IMG/VR virus record: IMGVR_UViG_3300037245_000541 | Coordinates: 1-41,473 of that record | Reading direction: 5' to 3' (one strand) | DNA from: a virus | Length of the DNA stretch: 41,473 nt | In this document: piece by piece, positions 23,073 through 32,629 of the stretch | Layout of the letters: each line of letters begins with the position of its first letter | Numbering within the stretch: the first letter of the stretch is position 1 | Notes under the pieces: model-generated | What the model saw: only the letters and a program-made list of their open reading frames with translations | What the model was told of the DNA's origin: nothing | Databases searched by the model: none | Translations under genes and position numbers: made by a program

Positions 23073-26000
23073 TGCCCATAGATAAGTTTACTACGGCTCT
23101 ATCAGAGTCTAGGACTACTAACACTAAGCAACCTTCTTACATCACAGCTGCCGATACACTTAACACAGCTAATAATAACAAGACCTTTCTAGAGTCAGCG
23201 AGCGCAGCTGCAGAGTTTATACCTAGATTCATAGGTGCATCTGTAGTCTCTGGAGCTAACCAGCTATATAACATTCCTGCTGACATAGGTAATCTATTCG
23301 GTGGGGACTTTGAACGGTCTGAGACTTCTGATGTTATGGAGTCCTCTGTAGTAAGAGCCTTGGACTCTGACATGGGACAGTTCTATAAGGATAACCAGGC
23401 GGGTGTTGACTTAGCAGGCTTCATGATATCAGCTATAGTACCAGGTAGTGCTGGTGTTAAAATGCTTAACATGGGTCAGTCTAGCTTAAGAGGTGCTATG
23501 GGCGCAGGTAAGTACGGCTCCTCTATGGGTAAAGCCTTTGGGCTACTGGCACTTCCTAATAAGGAGCAGAAGTTAGCTAAAGCTATCGGAGAGGTTGTCA
23601 ATGGCTCAGCTGCCGGAGGTGTCCTATCTCGCAACTCCCTTAAGGCTATGGGTGCCGGCTTACATCAAGGAGCGCTAGAGTCTCTGTTCTTTGAGACTGC
23701 TGTTACAGCTACTATGTTTAAGTCTCCTATCCTAGAGAACCAGGACTTTGGTGACTTCGTATTTAACGTAGCCTTTGGTGCTGGTATCTATGGGTTTGTA
23801 TCTGGAGGCGTAGATGCAATTAAGATCAACCGTTCTATTAAAGCTGCTACAGATGAGACTGCATTAGTTAGTAGACCTTATACTTCTATTGAAGAGCCAG
23901 CTGCAGGTACTACTAGATCCTCTGATAAGTTAATACTTGATTACTCTCAGCAAGCTGCTATACCTCCTGTAGCTCCTCTGTCAGATCCTATACTAGTTAA
24001 CAAGCTGACTCGCCAAGCTGAAGCTAAGGTTACTAAGTTAGATAACAGGGTACGTAAAGAGTATGGAGTTCTTACCCAAGGTGATGAGAAAGTAGCTGAT
24101 GCTTTATTCGCTGGCTTTAAAGGTACTAGCATTCAGACTAAGCAAGCATCTCTATTTGGGTTAGAGGAAGTAACTGCCTTTAGTGTCAAGTCTCCTAAGG
24201 CTAGCAGAGCAAAGGACCTATCAGGTAAGTTAGCTAAAGGTACCCAGACTGAAGCTGAGCTAGCTGAGTTCGGAGCCTCTGAGATCTCTACTAAGTTTAT
24301 GAAAACTTGGGGTGAAGGTGCTGGAGATGTACTAGATGATGCACCTCTAATTACTAGCCTGGTAGATACCTTAGGTAAGAAAGAGTTTATCAAGGTTACT
24401 AATACTAAGGTCACAGCAGGTAAGAAGTCTTATGTATTCCCTGACCCTGCTAAGAAGCTTGCTAAAGGAGCTAAGCCTTGGAACATCCTAGGAGCTGATG
24501 CACTAGAAGCTAACGCTGCTTACATGCACGCTGCTAACCTAGATACTTTTGCACCTACTGCTAAGAAGCCTCTGACTATTGATGTAGATAACATCCCTCT
24601 TATGGAGAAGCTGTTACTAGACCTAGGTGAGGACAGCTTAGAGCATGTTAAGTTTACAGGCTTAGGTGAAGGTGAAGCTATAGGCTCTTCCTTACAGAAC
24701 TTCCTGTCTAATAAGAAGCTAGAGATAGCTAACCTATTACTAGAAGATGTAGTGGACGCTAGCGGTAAAGCTACTATGCGTACCCAGCAAGAGATAGCAG
24801 CCGTTGTTAATGTTAAGTCTAGTCTGTTAGATGGGAAGATACTTAAGTCTTCTGTAGCTGACTTTCATGTAGATGACATACTAGCTTTGCAGAGTCACGC
24901 GGCTAAGTATAATGATCACCTAGTAGAACAAGGCTTACGTAAAGCTACCGATACTCCTATTAATATAACAGAGGTCCCTCAGACTTTAAAACTTACTTAT
25001 GACTCTACTGACTTTGTAGGGTTAAATAACTTTGTCACAGAGAACATGGCTATTATAAAGCAACAGCAGAAGCTATACCAAGACGCTACTAATAGAGTTG
25101 TGGCTGATGTTCTAGGACAGAGTAACTATGATAGACTACAGGAGTTAACTAGTGGAAATGTGTACAGTGGGGCTCTGCCTTCTGGTTCCGGTGCTGGCTA
25201 TACTCATGCTGCTGATGGTAACTATGGAACTCTCGCTTCGAAGGTTAATGATATCGGCAAAGTCACTGCAGACCTTGAAGGCCAATCAGCAGAAAAGATT
25301 AAAGAAATCTTAGAGCCTTTGTTATATAAACTAGGTGCTAACTCAGATGCTACAATTGAGTGGAGTAGCTTACAGCAGAGAGTTAGATCTATCGAAGGTC
25401 AGTATGGACTTAACAAAGCAGGTACTGCCTTAGAGCCTTTGGAGACTATACGCTGGAGAGAAGCAGCTGAGAAAGCTGTAGCAGCAGGAGAACAACCTCC
25501 TAAGCAGAAACCTCTATCTAATCCTAACATGGAGACAGAGATACCTCTGGTTACTAGTGAGGTAAGAGACTTAGCTAGAGCTCACATCGAGACTAATGGC
25601 ACAAGAACTAATGGTCTAGCTTCCTTACGTACTGCTCAAGGTGTAGAGTTTAATAGATCCCCTGATGCTTTCTATCCTATACCTGTAGATACTAAGGACT
25701 TCCCTTTCTTTGCTTCTGTATCTGATGAGAGTATCACTAGCGGTAATCACCATAAGACTCTATTCGCTGCTACTGAGCAGGAGCTTAAGGCTCAGATAGA
25801 TAAGCTTAAAGAGAACCCTCATCTTAAGATCAGAACTAAGGCTGAAGCTGAAGAGTACTTTGAGTCTATAGGTCAGTTCAGTTATGAGAAGTCGGTTAGT
25901 AATAACTACTTGAATACTGAAGCGCATAGGAAAGGGGTTAGTGCTCCGTTCTTAGTATCTACTGACCCTGCTAAAGTAACTAATGATATGCTCAAGTGGC

Positions 26001-28051
26001 ATACTGCTAGAGAGCGAGGCTTAGTTAAAGAGACTGTAGCTGCTAAGTATGAAGTACAGTTTGCAGAGCTACTTCGTTTAGGTGACGAGTCTACTAATGT
26101 AGCTACTTCCAGGTTCGGTGTAGGTAGACCTTCCGAAGACTTGGATGCTATTATTAAGAATCCTTTTGCTGATTACATTAAGACTGCATTGAATGTTAAG
26201 AAGACTGCTGACTATCCTTGGTGGTCTACTCCTAACAAGCTAGTAGATCAAGCATTCACTAAGATGTGGAATACTGTAGATGACTTGTTCTCTAAAGTAA
26301 AACAACCTAGTGACCTGTATGCTATTAACAAGCAGCTTGAGAAGTCTGGTTATAAGGGCGCTCAGTACGATCCTCAGATGGAGATCTTTGCTAACCATAA
26401 GCCTAACTCAGGTAAGCTGACTAATGTAATACAGAGAGCTAACTCTATAATGGCTACTGTAGTACTGCGCTGGGATGCACTCAATGCTGTGAACAATGCT
26501 GTATCAGCTAATGTATTACTAGGTGCTGAGACTGCTGCTGTAGTTCGGGCTATTGACAGAGGAGATAAGAATGCTGCAGGGGCCTTAGCTGAAGTAGCTA
26601 GGATAGGAGTACCTGGTACTGACAAGACTATTATGTCACCTACTAAGATGATAGCTAGATCTGTTAAGAAGTTCATGGCTCCTGATAATGACATGCAGTT
26701 CTATAGGGATAATGGATTCATTACTTCTATATCTAAGCAGTACTCTGATACACTAGAGGCACTGGCTTTCAATCCTCTTAAGGACTCAGTAGATCAGTGG
26801 GGAGCTAGAGTAGATAGCCTGCCTGATAAGCTTAAGAAGGCTGGAGACTTTGGTGAAGTCATTACTGGTAACAAGTTAGCTGAAGAGTTTAACCGCTTTG
26901 TTGCTGCTGATGTTATGAAACAGATGACTGATGTAGCTGTAGAAGCAGGGGTTATGACAGGTAAAGAATCCTTAGCTTATATCAATACCTTTGTGAATAG
27001 GACTCAAGGTAACTACTTAGCTAGTCAGCGTCCTATGATGTTCTCAGGTCCAGTAGGTCAAGCTATAGGTCTGTTCCAGACTTACCAGTTTAACTTACTG
27101 CAGCAGATGTTCCGTCACATAGGTGAAGGTAAAGGTAGAGATGTAGGAACCATGTTAGCGCTGCAAGGTACTATCCATGGAATGAATGGCTTACCTGGAT
27201 TCAATGCAGTTAACACTCACCTGATAGGTACAGCCTCAGGTAACACCCAGCATAAGGATGCTTATAGTGAGACCTATGGAGCCTTCGGTAAGCAAGCCGG
27301 CGACTGGTTAATGTATGGTGCAGCCTCTAATGGTATGGGACTTATACATCCAGACTTGAAAGTTAACTTATATACTCGTGGTGATATTAACCCTAGGCAT
27401 ATAACCTTAGTTCCTACTGACCCTGCTTCTGTGCCTTTCGTACAGGCTACAGGTAAGGTGCTAGCTAATATATTTAACACAGGTAGTAAGTTACTTGAGG
27501 GTGGTGATATATCTACTACCTTGCTGCAGGGGCTAGAACATAACGGACTATCTAGACCTCTGGCTGGCTTAGCTCAAACCTTACAAGGGTTTAGTAATCC
27601 TCAGCAAGCTTCTTACAGTACTTCTAAAAGGGGGAATGTGATTGCAGCTAATGACTTACTATCTCTCGCTAACCTTGGTAGGGTTCTAGGCGGCAAGCCT
27701 CTTGATGAAGCTATTGCAATAGATGCTACGTATAGGTTTAAATCGTATGCTGCGTTAGATAGTAAGAGGAGAAACAAACTAGGGGCAGCCATTAAGACTA
27801 CTCTTATTGCAGGGCAAGACCCTAGTCAGGATCAGATTGAATCGTTTGCTTTGGACTATGCAAAGATGGGAGGTAGACAGGAGGAGTTTGGGAAGTGGTT
27901 TACTCAGTTGTATAAGACAGCTAACGTCTCTCAAGCGAATGCTTTACAGCAGAATCTGAAGAGTCCTTTCTCTCAGAGTATGCAGGCTATCATGGGAGGT
28001 GAGAGACTACAAGACTTTAGTGGTACTAGTAGTACTAACGTACAGGAGTAG
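23072..28051 (+). CDS. Giant internal virion/DNA-ejection protein (gp16-like slot), 1659 aa
   Basis: The longest gene here and the last of the late operon. Residues 40-270 include hydrophobic Gly/Ala-rich stretches (FIPRFIGASVVSG, AGFMISAIVPGSAG) that could enter a membrane. The middle is mixed helical. Residues about 1310-1500 contain NRTQGNYLASQRPMMFSGPV and GQAIGLFQTYQFNLLQQMFR, a pattern seen in large phage ejection proteins. No peptidoglycan-cleaving motif is recognisable, unlike T7 gp16. It is probably ejected into the host with the 658-residue protein. Confidence 0.68.
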   Translation: MPIDKFTTALSESRTTNTKQPSYITAADTLNTANNNKTFLESASAAAEFIPRFIGASVVSGANQLYNIPADIGNLFGGDFERSETSDVMESSVVRALDSDMGQFYKDNQAGVDLAGFMISAIVPGSAGVKMLNMGQSSLRGAMGAGKYGSSMGKAFGLLALPNKEQKLAKAIGEVVNGSAAGGVLSRNSLKAMGAGLHQGALESLFFETAVTATMFKSPILENQDFGDFVFNVAFGAGIYGFVSGGVDAIKINRSIKAATDETALVSRPYTSIEEPAAGTTRSSDKLILDYSQQAAIPPVAPLSDPILVNKLTRQAEAKVTKLDNRVRKEYGVLTQGDEKVADALFAGFKGTSIQTKQASLFGLEEVTAFSVKSPKASRAKDLSGKLAKGTQTEAELAEFGASEISTKFMKTWGEGAGDVLDDAPLITSLVDTLGKKEFIKVTNTKVTAGKKSYVFPDPAKKLAKGAKPWNILGADALEANAAYMHAANLDTFAPTAKKPLTIDVDNIPLMEKLLLDLGEDSLEHVKFTGLGEGEAIGSSLQNFLSNKKLEIANLLLEDVVDASGKATMRTQQEIAAVVNVKSSLLDGKILKSSVADFHVDDILALQSHAAKYNDHLVEQGLRKATDTPINITEVPQTLKLTYDSTDFVGLNNFVTENMAIIKQQQKLYQDATNRVVADVLGQSNYDRLQELTSGNVYSGALPSGSGAGYTHAADGNYGTLASKVNDIGKVTADLEGQSAEKIKEILEPLLYKLGANSDATIEWSSLQQRVRSIEGQYGLNKAGTALEPLETIRWREAAEKAVAAGEQPPKQKPLSNPNMETEIPLVTSEVRDLARAHIETNGTRTNGLASLRTAQGVEFNRSPDAFYPIPVDTKDFPFFASVSDESITSGNHHKTLFAATEQELKAQIDKLKENPHLKIRTKAEAEEYFESIGQFSYEKSVSNNYLNTEAHRKGVSAPFLVSTDPAKVTNDMLKWHTARERGLVKETVAAKYEVQFAELLRLGDESTNVATSRFGVGRPSEDLDAIIKNPFADYIKTALNVKKTADYPWWSTPNKLVDQAFTKMWNTVDDLFSKVKQPSDLYAINKQLEKSGYKGAQYDPQMEIFANHKPNSGKLTNVIQRANSIMATVVLRWDALNAVNNAVSANVLLGAETAAVVRAIDRGDKNAAGALAEVARIGVPGTDKTIMSPTKMIARSVKKFMAPDNDMQFYRDNGFITSISKQYSDTLEALAFNPLKDSVDQWGARVDSLPDKLKKAGDFGEVITGNKLAEEFNRFVAADVMKQMTDVAVEAGVMTGKESLAYINTFVNRTQGNYLASQRPMMFSGPVGQAIGLFQTYQFNLLQQMFRHIGEGKGRDVGTMLALQGTIHGMNGLPGFNAVNTHLIGTASGNTQHKDAYSETYGAFGKQAGDWLMYGAASNGMGLIHPDLKVNLYTRGDINPRHITLVPTDPASVPFVQATGKVLANIFNTGSKLLEGGDISTTLLQGLEHNGLSRPLAGLAQTLQGFSNPQQASYSTSKRGNVIAANDLLSLANLGRVLGGKPLDEAIAIDATYRFKSYAALDSKRRNKLGAAIKTTLIAGQDPSQDQIESFALDYAKMGGRQEEFGKWFTQLYKTANVSQANALQQNLKSPFSQSMQAIMGGERLQDFSGTSSTNVQE

Positions 28052-28059
28052 GTTAGGAG

Positions 28060-28824
28060 TTAGGAGGAGCTGTAGCAGGGGCTGTAGCTAGGCGGGCTAG
28101 GAGGAATTAAACCATATAAGGCGCAAGTACACTTACAGTGGTCACCCATTGTAATCTTGTGGCACTTAGCATGGTGGAGACTTCTAGGTTGTATCTCTTC
28201 CTCCTCTTCTCTTTCTTTCTTCCTTATACTGGCAGTAGGGATTCTGCCTTCCAGCCTAGCTATCTCAGCTTCAATGTACAGCTTGATCTTCTTAGCGTCT
28301 CTTAGCTTAGCCGAGTGAGAGACTTCTCCGTATCTGTAGCATGCCTCAAAGATGGTACCAATCTGAGAGTTCATATCCTTGTGAGTCATCAAGTCTATTA
28401 GCTCAGTAGATCCCTTAGGTAACTCATAGTAGTTAGCTTTGAATCCATCGCTAGTATCTAGCTTTAGTCCTTCCCTCTCTGCTATCATAGCATGTGTCAC
28501 TTCCTTATCTGTAACAGGTATAGCATTAGCCTTATCTGCATAAGCATCTAGCTCAGCCTGAGATATAGAGGGAGGCTTAGGAAAGCAGGTAGCCTCTACA
28601 GCTTTTAACATATCAGCTTTATGTTCTATAGCTGCATTATGTACCTTAATTTCAGCATTAGCTTTTCTGCTAGCTTCAGACCAGGCTTCTACAGTTTCAT
28701 CTTCCATAGACTGCCTAGGTACACGAGGTACTTGAGGCGGTAGTACTTCATCAAGAGGGTGAGGTTCTAGTCCTGCATCTCCCCTACCTTCAGGTATATC
28801 AGGTGTATCAGGTATATCACTCAT
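28060..28824 (-). CDS. Hypothetical protein with Cys/His cluster near the C terminus, 254 aa
   Basis: ATG 28824 is chosen because GGAGG sits eight bases upstream; a frame-compatible start at 28884 would overlap the upstream gene by 68 bp. The N terminus is Pro/Asp/Glu-rich, the middle helical, and near the C terminus HHAKCHKI then DHCKCTC forms a Cys/His cluster that could bind zinc. The last 15 residues are Pro/Ser/Tyr-rich. It is the last gene of the leftward arm and its stop is 8 bp from that of the late operon. Function unknown. Confidence 0.65.
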   Translation of the reverse strand: MSDIPDTPDIPEGRGDAGLEPHPLDEVLPPQVPRVPRQSMEDETVEAWSEASRKANAEIKVHNAAIEHKADMLKAVEATCFPKPPSISQAELDAYADKANAIPVTDKEVTHAMIAEREGLKLDTSDGFKANYYELPKGSTELIDLMTHKDMNSQIGTIFEACYRYGEVSHSAKLRDAKKIKLYIEAEIARLEGRIPTASIRKKEREEEEEIQPRSLHHAKCHKITMGDHCKCTCALYGLIPPSPPSYSPCYSSS

Positions 28825-29245
28825 CCACAGTCCCTCCTTTATCTGCTCGCGCCTGAGCTTTCTGATCGCTGTAAGATACCCCATACCTTTTACCTAGCTT
28901 CTTAATGTTATGTTTAAGTGTAGAGTTACGGTGAATGTTAAGTGCAGCTCTAATCCCTTCTAAGTAAAATTCTATATCACCTAGTTCTTCAATCACATTC
29001 TCTCTATCCAATTCCTTATTATAGATAGCATGCTTCTTAATAGCATCTAGTAACTCACCTGCTTCACCGCTAACACCTACAACCATATGTATTAAGTGAG
29101 CTTTAGTAGGAGTCAGAGATCCAATAATATCTGTACCTGACTTAACTAGCTTAGCTACATGGAACTTAAAGTCAGTAGGCTTTATTTCAGTTTCTACTCT
29201 GGCTGCGATTGCTTCTTCTACTTCTTCAATAATAGGGTCTGTCAT
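28817..29245 (-). CDS. MazG-like nucleotide pyrophosphohydrolase
   Basis: MazG-type enzymes hydrolyse NTPs or dNTPs to the monophosphate and pyrophosphate, and phages use them to adjust nucleotide or alarmone pools. The metal-binding pattern is present: E61 and E64 in SGEAGEL, and E86/E87 and D90 in EELGD, on two helices. The C-terminal KLGKRYGVSYSDQKAQAR is a frequent tail of this family. The 142-residue length fits a single-domain all-alpha form. GGAG lies five bases before the ATG and the stop overlaps the next start region. Confidence 0.8.
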   Translation of the reverse strand: MTDPIIEEVEEAIAARVETEIKPTDFKFHVAKLVKSGTDIIGSLTPTKAHLIHMVVGVSGEAGELLDAIKKHAIYNKELDRENVIEELGDIEFYLEGIRAALNIHRNSTLKHNIKKLGKRYGVSYSDQKAQARADKGGTVDE

Positions 29246-29253
29246 TCTAACTC

Positions 29254-29604
29254 CTAATGCTTAGTGTCGGAAGGGTCTGTTACTATAGACACCTTAGGTT
29301 TGTGGAACTCGGCTATTGGTACTCCTATGGGAGCAGTTATCAGGCCTACCTTCTTGCCTTTTAACTTCCAGAATAACTTATCAGTCAGGGTTTCTAGCTC
29401 ATCCCCTGTGTACATACCATCTACCAGTACGTTACAGTAAGCAGCTATAGTACCTAACTGATCAGACCATTCTTTAGATTCCTGGTTAACTAACTCTACT
29501 CCTAACTCAGGCCAGTTGTCTCTCACTTCTTTCATGAGAGCTATCTTAGCTTCTGAGAACATAACTATGTTTACTTTACCGGGCTTGTCACTAGACTTAG
29601 ACAT
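29254..29604 (-). CDS. Hypothetical protein, 116 aa
   Basis: Starts at ATG 29604 with AGGAG seven bases upstream, inside the end of the DHH gene (34-bp overlap). The product is soluble, with helices around IALMKEVRDNWPEL and a beta end (KVGLITAPIGVPIAEFHK). No family is recognised. Its location between the DHH and MazG-like genes suggests nucleotide or nucleic-acid metabolism, by position only. Confidence 0.65.
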   Translation of the reverse strand: MSKSSDKPGKVNIVMFSEAKIALMKEVRDNWPELGVELVNQESKEWSDQLGTIAAYCNVLVDGMYTGDELETLTDKLFWKLKGKKVGLITAPIGVPIAEFHKPKVSIVTDPSDTKH

Positions 29605-30560
29605 GGGCCATCTCCTTTAGTTGGTGGAAGGGTGGGGCAAGTTAGAGCTAATAACGTAGTGGTAAACCCTGCTGCATTCTTATGACCTCCACCTCCAAAG
29701 TTAGCAGCTAAGGTAGATACATCAATGTCACCTATAGATCTAGCGCTCCACTTAATGGTTGCATCATACCCGTCAATACGATAGGTAAGACCTATATCAA
29801 TACCTTCTTTCTTAGCAAGTCTGTTACCTACCTCATTAGTATACGACCCTTCACACTGTACTGCTAAGCACTGGAAGTCACCTAGTGTCATATGTACAGC
29901 GTCCTGAACTAGCTCATCTACTTTATCTATAAACCGATCGTATAGAACCTTACCTTGCTCTAGTGCAGAGAATAAGTTATTTTCCATAACATGAGCCATA
30001 GCAGTCCAGATATCCATGTTCTTCAATGCATAGGAAAGATACTTATTAATGTATCTGGTCTCGTCTCCCATTTCAAACTTCCAGAGATCATAGTCCTCTA
30101 CATAGTTTACTATAGCAGGTCTAGGTAACCCTGTATTAAAGTAATCCCAAGCTAAGCCGGCACCAGACTTACTCATATCTAAGCGTACGCCAGCTCCCCA
30201 GATAAGAACCTCTAACTTAGAGTCTGAGGTAAAAGGACCATCATTAAGGGAGTACCGTTCAAAGGCTGTCTTGTGATGATCTAAAAGAATAACCTCTGTC
30301 TCATTATATTCTTTACATAACTTCTCTAGTGTCTCCATAGGTAAGGAGAAGTCTAAGATATATAGCTCCTTAGGGTTACAGCTCTTTACTTCATGCAGTA
30401 ACTCTTCATAGCTGAGATCATTGTAAGTCATAGGTAAGAACTCTACCTTCTCCCCCTCAGCTATCAACTTAGTATGTGCTACCCAAGCTGCAGTGTAACC
30501 ATCTATGCAGTTAGCATGGTAGGCTACTAGTACTACGCGATCTAACTTTTCTTTATTCAT
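29571..30560 (-). CDS. DHH/DHHA1 family phosphoesterase
   Basis: DHH proteins are metal-dependent phosphoesterases such as RecJ exonuclease, nanoRNases and cyclic dinucleotide phosphodiesterases. Motif I reads YHANCIDGYTAAW (H15, D20), motif II YILDFS (D70), motif III the diagnostic LLDHHKTA (D94-H95-H96), and the C-terminal DHHA1 domain shows FGGGGHKNAAGF. All catalytic positions expected are present, except that the usual HxD of motif I is HxN. At 329 residues it resembles the short NrnA-like class more than RecJ. The start overlaps the upstream stop (ATGA). Confidence 0.85.
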   Translation of the reverse strand: MNKEKLDRVVLVAYHANCIDGYTAAWVAHTKLIAEGEKVEFLPMTYNDLSYEELLHEVKSCNPKELYILDFSLPMETLEKLCKEYNETEVILLDHHKTAFERYSLNDGPFTSDSKLEVLIWGAGVRLDMSKSGAGLAWDYFNTGLPRPAIVNYVEDYDLWKFEMGDETRYINKYLSYALKNMDIWTAMAHVMENNLFSALEQGKVLYDRFIDKVDELVQDAVHMTLGDFQCLAVQCEGSYTNEVGNRLAKKEGIDIGLTYRIDGYDATIKWSARSIGDIDVSTLAANFGGGGHKNAAGFTTTLLALTCPTLPPTKGDGPCLSLVTSPVK

Positions 30561-31813
30561 ATAAACTCTCTCTCTTCGTTAGTTAATATTGTCCAATCTA
30601 CTGCACCCTTTATTCCTTCTCCCCTTACTTTCTTAATAGGTAAGTACCCTCCTGAACCTACTGTCTGAACCTTACCGGCTACTGTTAAGTTACCTAGTAT
30701 CTCAAACAACTGGTTCCTACTTTCAAAGTCTTGGTATACTAGCTTCCATATCTTCTGGGGTGTGATAGGTAGCTTGTGGTTTTCTATTACTTCCATAACC
30801 TTGTGCGTGCTTGTTGAGTTCTTAGCTCTACCAAACTCACCTAATGCTTTAGGCATAAGCTGCTCAGTGTATGTAAGTATAGTGTTAGCTTCTAGTATTA
30901 CTTCTTTACTTATTACTGTGGATACCCTACTTGCAGCTACTACCATACATAGCTTAAGTAAATGCTGTATCCTTCTTGCTTCGTACGCTTCAAACCTTAC
31001 GTCATCCATAACCTCATCTGACTGGTAGATCTTATCTAGTATTGCATAAGCTTCATCAGTGATAGTTATCTCTCCTGTTACTCGGGACTTAATCTCATGT
31101 AACTGGTTTATTAGTTTCTCCTGTAGTTCCAAGTCAGGTGACTTAGGTATTGTATATTTAACTCCTGTTGGCTCACCATAGATAAAGAGCATACGGGAAA
31201 AGAACCCTTGCTCAATTGCTTCAGGTGGGAACAGGCGGTTAAAGCCTACGAATGTATTACCTGATAGTATAGAGATAGTAGGATAGGGTATGTCTACTGA
31301 CTCAGAGTTCTTAAGTCTGTATTCAAATACCTTATCTATATCCCATAGCTCACCAAGTATAGACATAAACTCTAGGTTGCCTACACCTATAAAGTTATTA
31401 ACTTCATCTGCTGCTACGAAGCACTCTACTGGATCTTTCTTAGAGTCGTCACCGAATAAGTTCATGTCCAGTATATCACTGGAATCTCCCATACCTGGTG
31501 TTGTCTCTTTCTTAGCTAGATCTATTAGAAACTTCTCCTGCCTTATCTTATCAGCTGCGAACTTATTATAACCTGCAGCCTCCATTAGCTTACAGCCTAT
31601 CTTAACAGCTGTAGATTTCTTTGTACCTGCCTTACCTATTAGCATCACATACATGTTAGCGTGCACACGAGAGTGACCAAAAGGAAAGTAAACCTGCCTA
31701 CCAAGCCAAGCAGACAGGCAAGTTATAGCAGACCAACGGTGAAAGAAAGTAGGGCACTCAGTTTCAGAAGTATACTTTATGTAAGTGGATATAAAGTCTT
31801 CACCTTCTTTCAC
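30557..31813 (-). CDS. DUF3987-like P-loop ATPase, probable replicative helicase/primase component
   Basis: Walker A GKAGTKKST lies at residues 60-68 in the context MYVMLIGKAGTKKST, and a Walker B-like CFVAADE at 131-137. Downstream SILSGNTFVGF and FFSRMLFIYGE resemble sensor and arginine-finger regions of RecA/AAA-type ATPases seen in DUF3987 proteins, which in phages and plasmids usually act as helicases beside primases. No separate primase domain is present. The start is GTG at 31813, with AGGGG six bases upstream. It is coupled by 4 bp to the DHH gene and lies in the polymerase operon. Confidence 0.68.
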   Translation of the reverse strand: MKEGEDFISTYIKYTSETECPTFFHRWSAITCLSAWLGRQVYFPFGHSRVHANMYVMLIGKAGTKKSTAVKIGCKLMEAAGYNKFAADKIRQEKFLIDLAKKETTPGMGDSSDILDMNLFGDDSKKDPVECFVAADEVNNFIGVGNLEFMSILGELWDIDKVFEYRLKNSESVDIPYPTISILSGNTFVGFNRLFPPEAIEQGFFSRMLFIYGEPTGVKYTIPKSPDLELQEKLINQLHEIKSRVTGEITITDEAYAILDKIYQSDEVMDDVRFEAYEARRIQHLLKLCMVVAASRVSTVISKEVILEANTILTYTEQLMPKALGEFGRAKNSTSTHKVMEVIENHKLPITPQKIWKLVYQDFESRNQLFEILGNLTVAGKVQTVGSGGYLPIKKVRGEGIKGAVDWTILTNEEREFI

Positions 31814-31815
31814 AG

Positions 31816-32031
31816 TTAGCCCCTGCCTCTTAGCTCATCATAGTGTATAGCATAGCGTCGCATAAGATCAGCGCAAAGTTTAACTGACTCTTCTCTGTCT
31901 ACTACAGCTATAAACTCTTCTGCATCACAGCTGTAGTCCATTAGCGTAGCTCCATCCTCTAGCTGTATCTCCAGAGTAGTTAGGTTTTTACTCGCATCTT
32001 TAAAATCAAACTTCTCTACCTTTATATTCAT
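31816..32031 (-). CDS. Small protein, third member of a tandem paralogous set, 71 aa
   Basis: The product has a beta-rich N-terminal half and ends with a helix reading REESVKLCADLMRRYAIHYDEL, closely similar to REASVKLCAALMQVFNIDVSEL in the gene just upstream. The ATG overlaps the upstream stop (ATGA) and AGGAG precedes it. No known family is recognised; the fold and role are probably shared with its two neighbours. Confidence 0.68.
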   Translation of the reverse strand: MNIKVEKFDFKDASKNLTTLEIQLEDGATLMDYSCDAEEFIAVVDREESVKLCADLMRRYAIHYDELRGRG

Positions 32032-32219
32032 TCTGAATCTCCTAGCTCAGATACATCTATATTAAACACCTGCATCAAAGCTGCACACAGCTTAACACTA
32101 GCCTCTCTGGTTAGTTCAGTAGACATGCTGTAGTCTTCTTCCCAAATCTCAGGTGCTCTACCTTCTTTAATACGTAGGTAGAATTCAGACCCTAAATCTA
32201 TATCTTTAGTTCCTGTCAT
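32028..32219 (-). CDS. Small protein, second member of a tandem paralogous set, 63 aa
   Basis: Its C-terminal helix REASVKLCAALMQVFNIDVSEL matches that of the downstream 71-residue protein (ten or more identical positions). The N-terminal half (SEFYLRIKEGRAPEIWEEDY) is shorter but similarly strand-like. It is joined to both neighbours by 4-bp ATGA overlaps, with GGAGAAG upstream, so the three are made together. Function unknown. Confidence 0.65.
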   Translation of the reverse strand: MTGTKDIDLGSEFYLRIKEGRAPEIWEEDYSMSTELTREASVKLCAALMQVFNIDVSELGDSE

Positions 32220-32629
32220 GATACTTCTCCATCAGTACAGGTAGATCCAAAGACGCTATCAAATGCCTCCTCAGGAGTTATACCTTCCTCTTTAACTAAA
32301 ACATCTAACTGACTAAAGATAGCTTTCATATCAGTAGCAGAAGGGGCGGCAGGAAAAGGACTTACTAATAAGGTCTTCTCTTGATCTAGTATGTCCGCTG
32401 CCTTCCTTAGTACTGCTGCTCTGTCTGAACCTGTAGGGAAGTGCATTACTTCAATGTTAGATTTAGGTACCTGAAAGACTTTAATCAGGTGGCATATGAG
32501 AAGCAGTGCATCAGCTTCATTGATATACTCATACTTATAGCTAGTAGAGTCAATACGTACAGCTAACTCTAACTCTCTCTTATCTGACATACTATCAGTT
32601 ATTTCTATGCAGCCTATATTTATATTCAT
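32216..32629 (-). CDS. Hypothetical protein, first member of a tandem paralogous set, 137 aa
   Basis: The first 60 residues follow the plan of the two smaller downstream proteins: strands (CIEITDSMSDKRELELAVRI) then a helix EADALLLICHLIKVFQVPKS that aligns with their VKLCA-LM helix. A further 75 residues form helices (RAAVLRKAADILD, PSATDMKAIFSQLDVLV). It overlaps the polymerase stop by 4 bp. A small accessory of the replication machinery is plausible from position, but nothing in sequence proves it. Confidence 0.65.
   Translation of the reverse strand: MNINIGCIEITDSMSDKRELELAVRIDSTSYKYEYINEADALLLICHLIKVFQVPKSNIEVMHFPTGSDRAAVLRKAADILDQEKTLLVSPFPAAPSATDMKAIFSQLDVLVKEEGITPEEAFDSVFGSTCTDGEVS

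Noticed and set aside
28825-28884. Upstream start for the 254-residue gene
   Set aside because: It lies in the end of the MazG-like gene with no ribosome binding site, while 28824 has GGAGG eight bases away.
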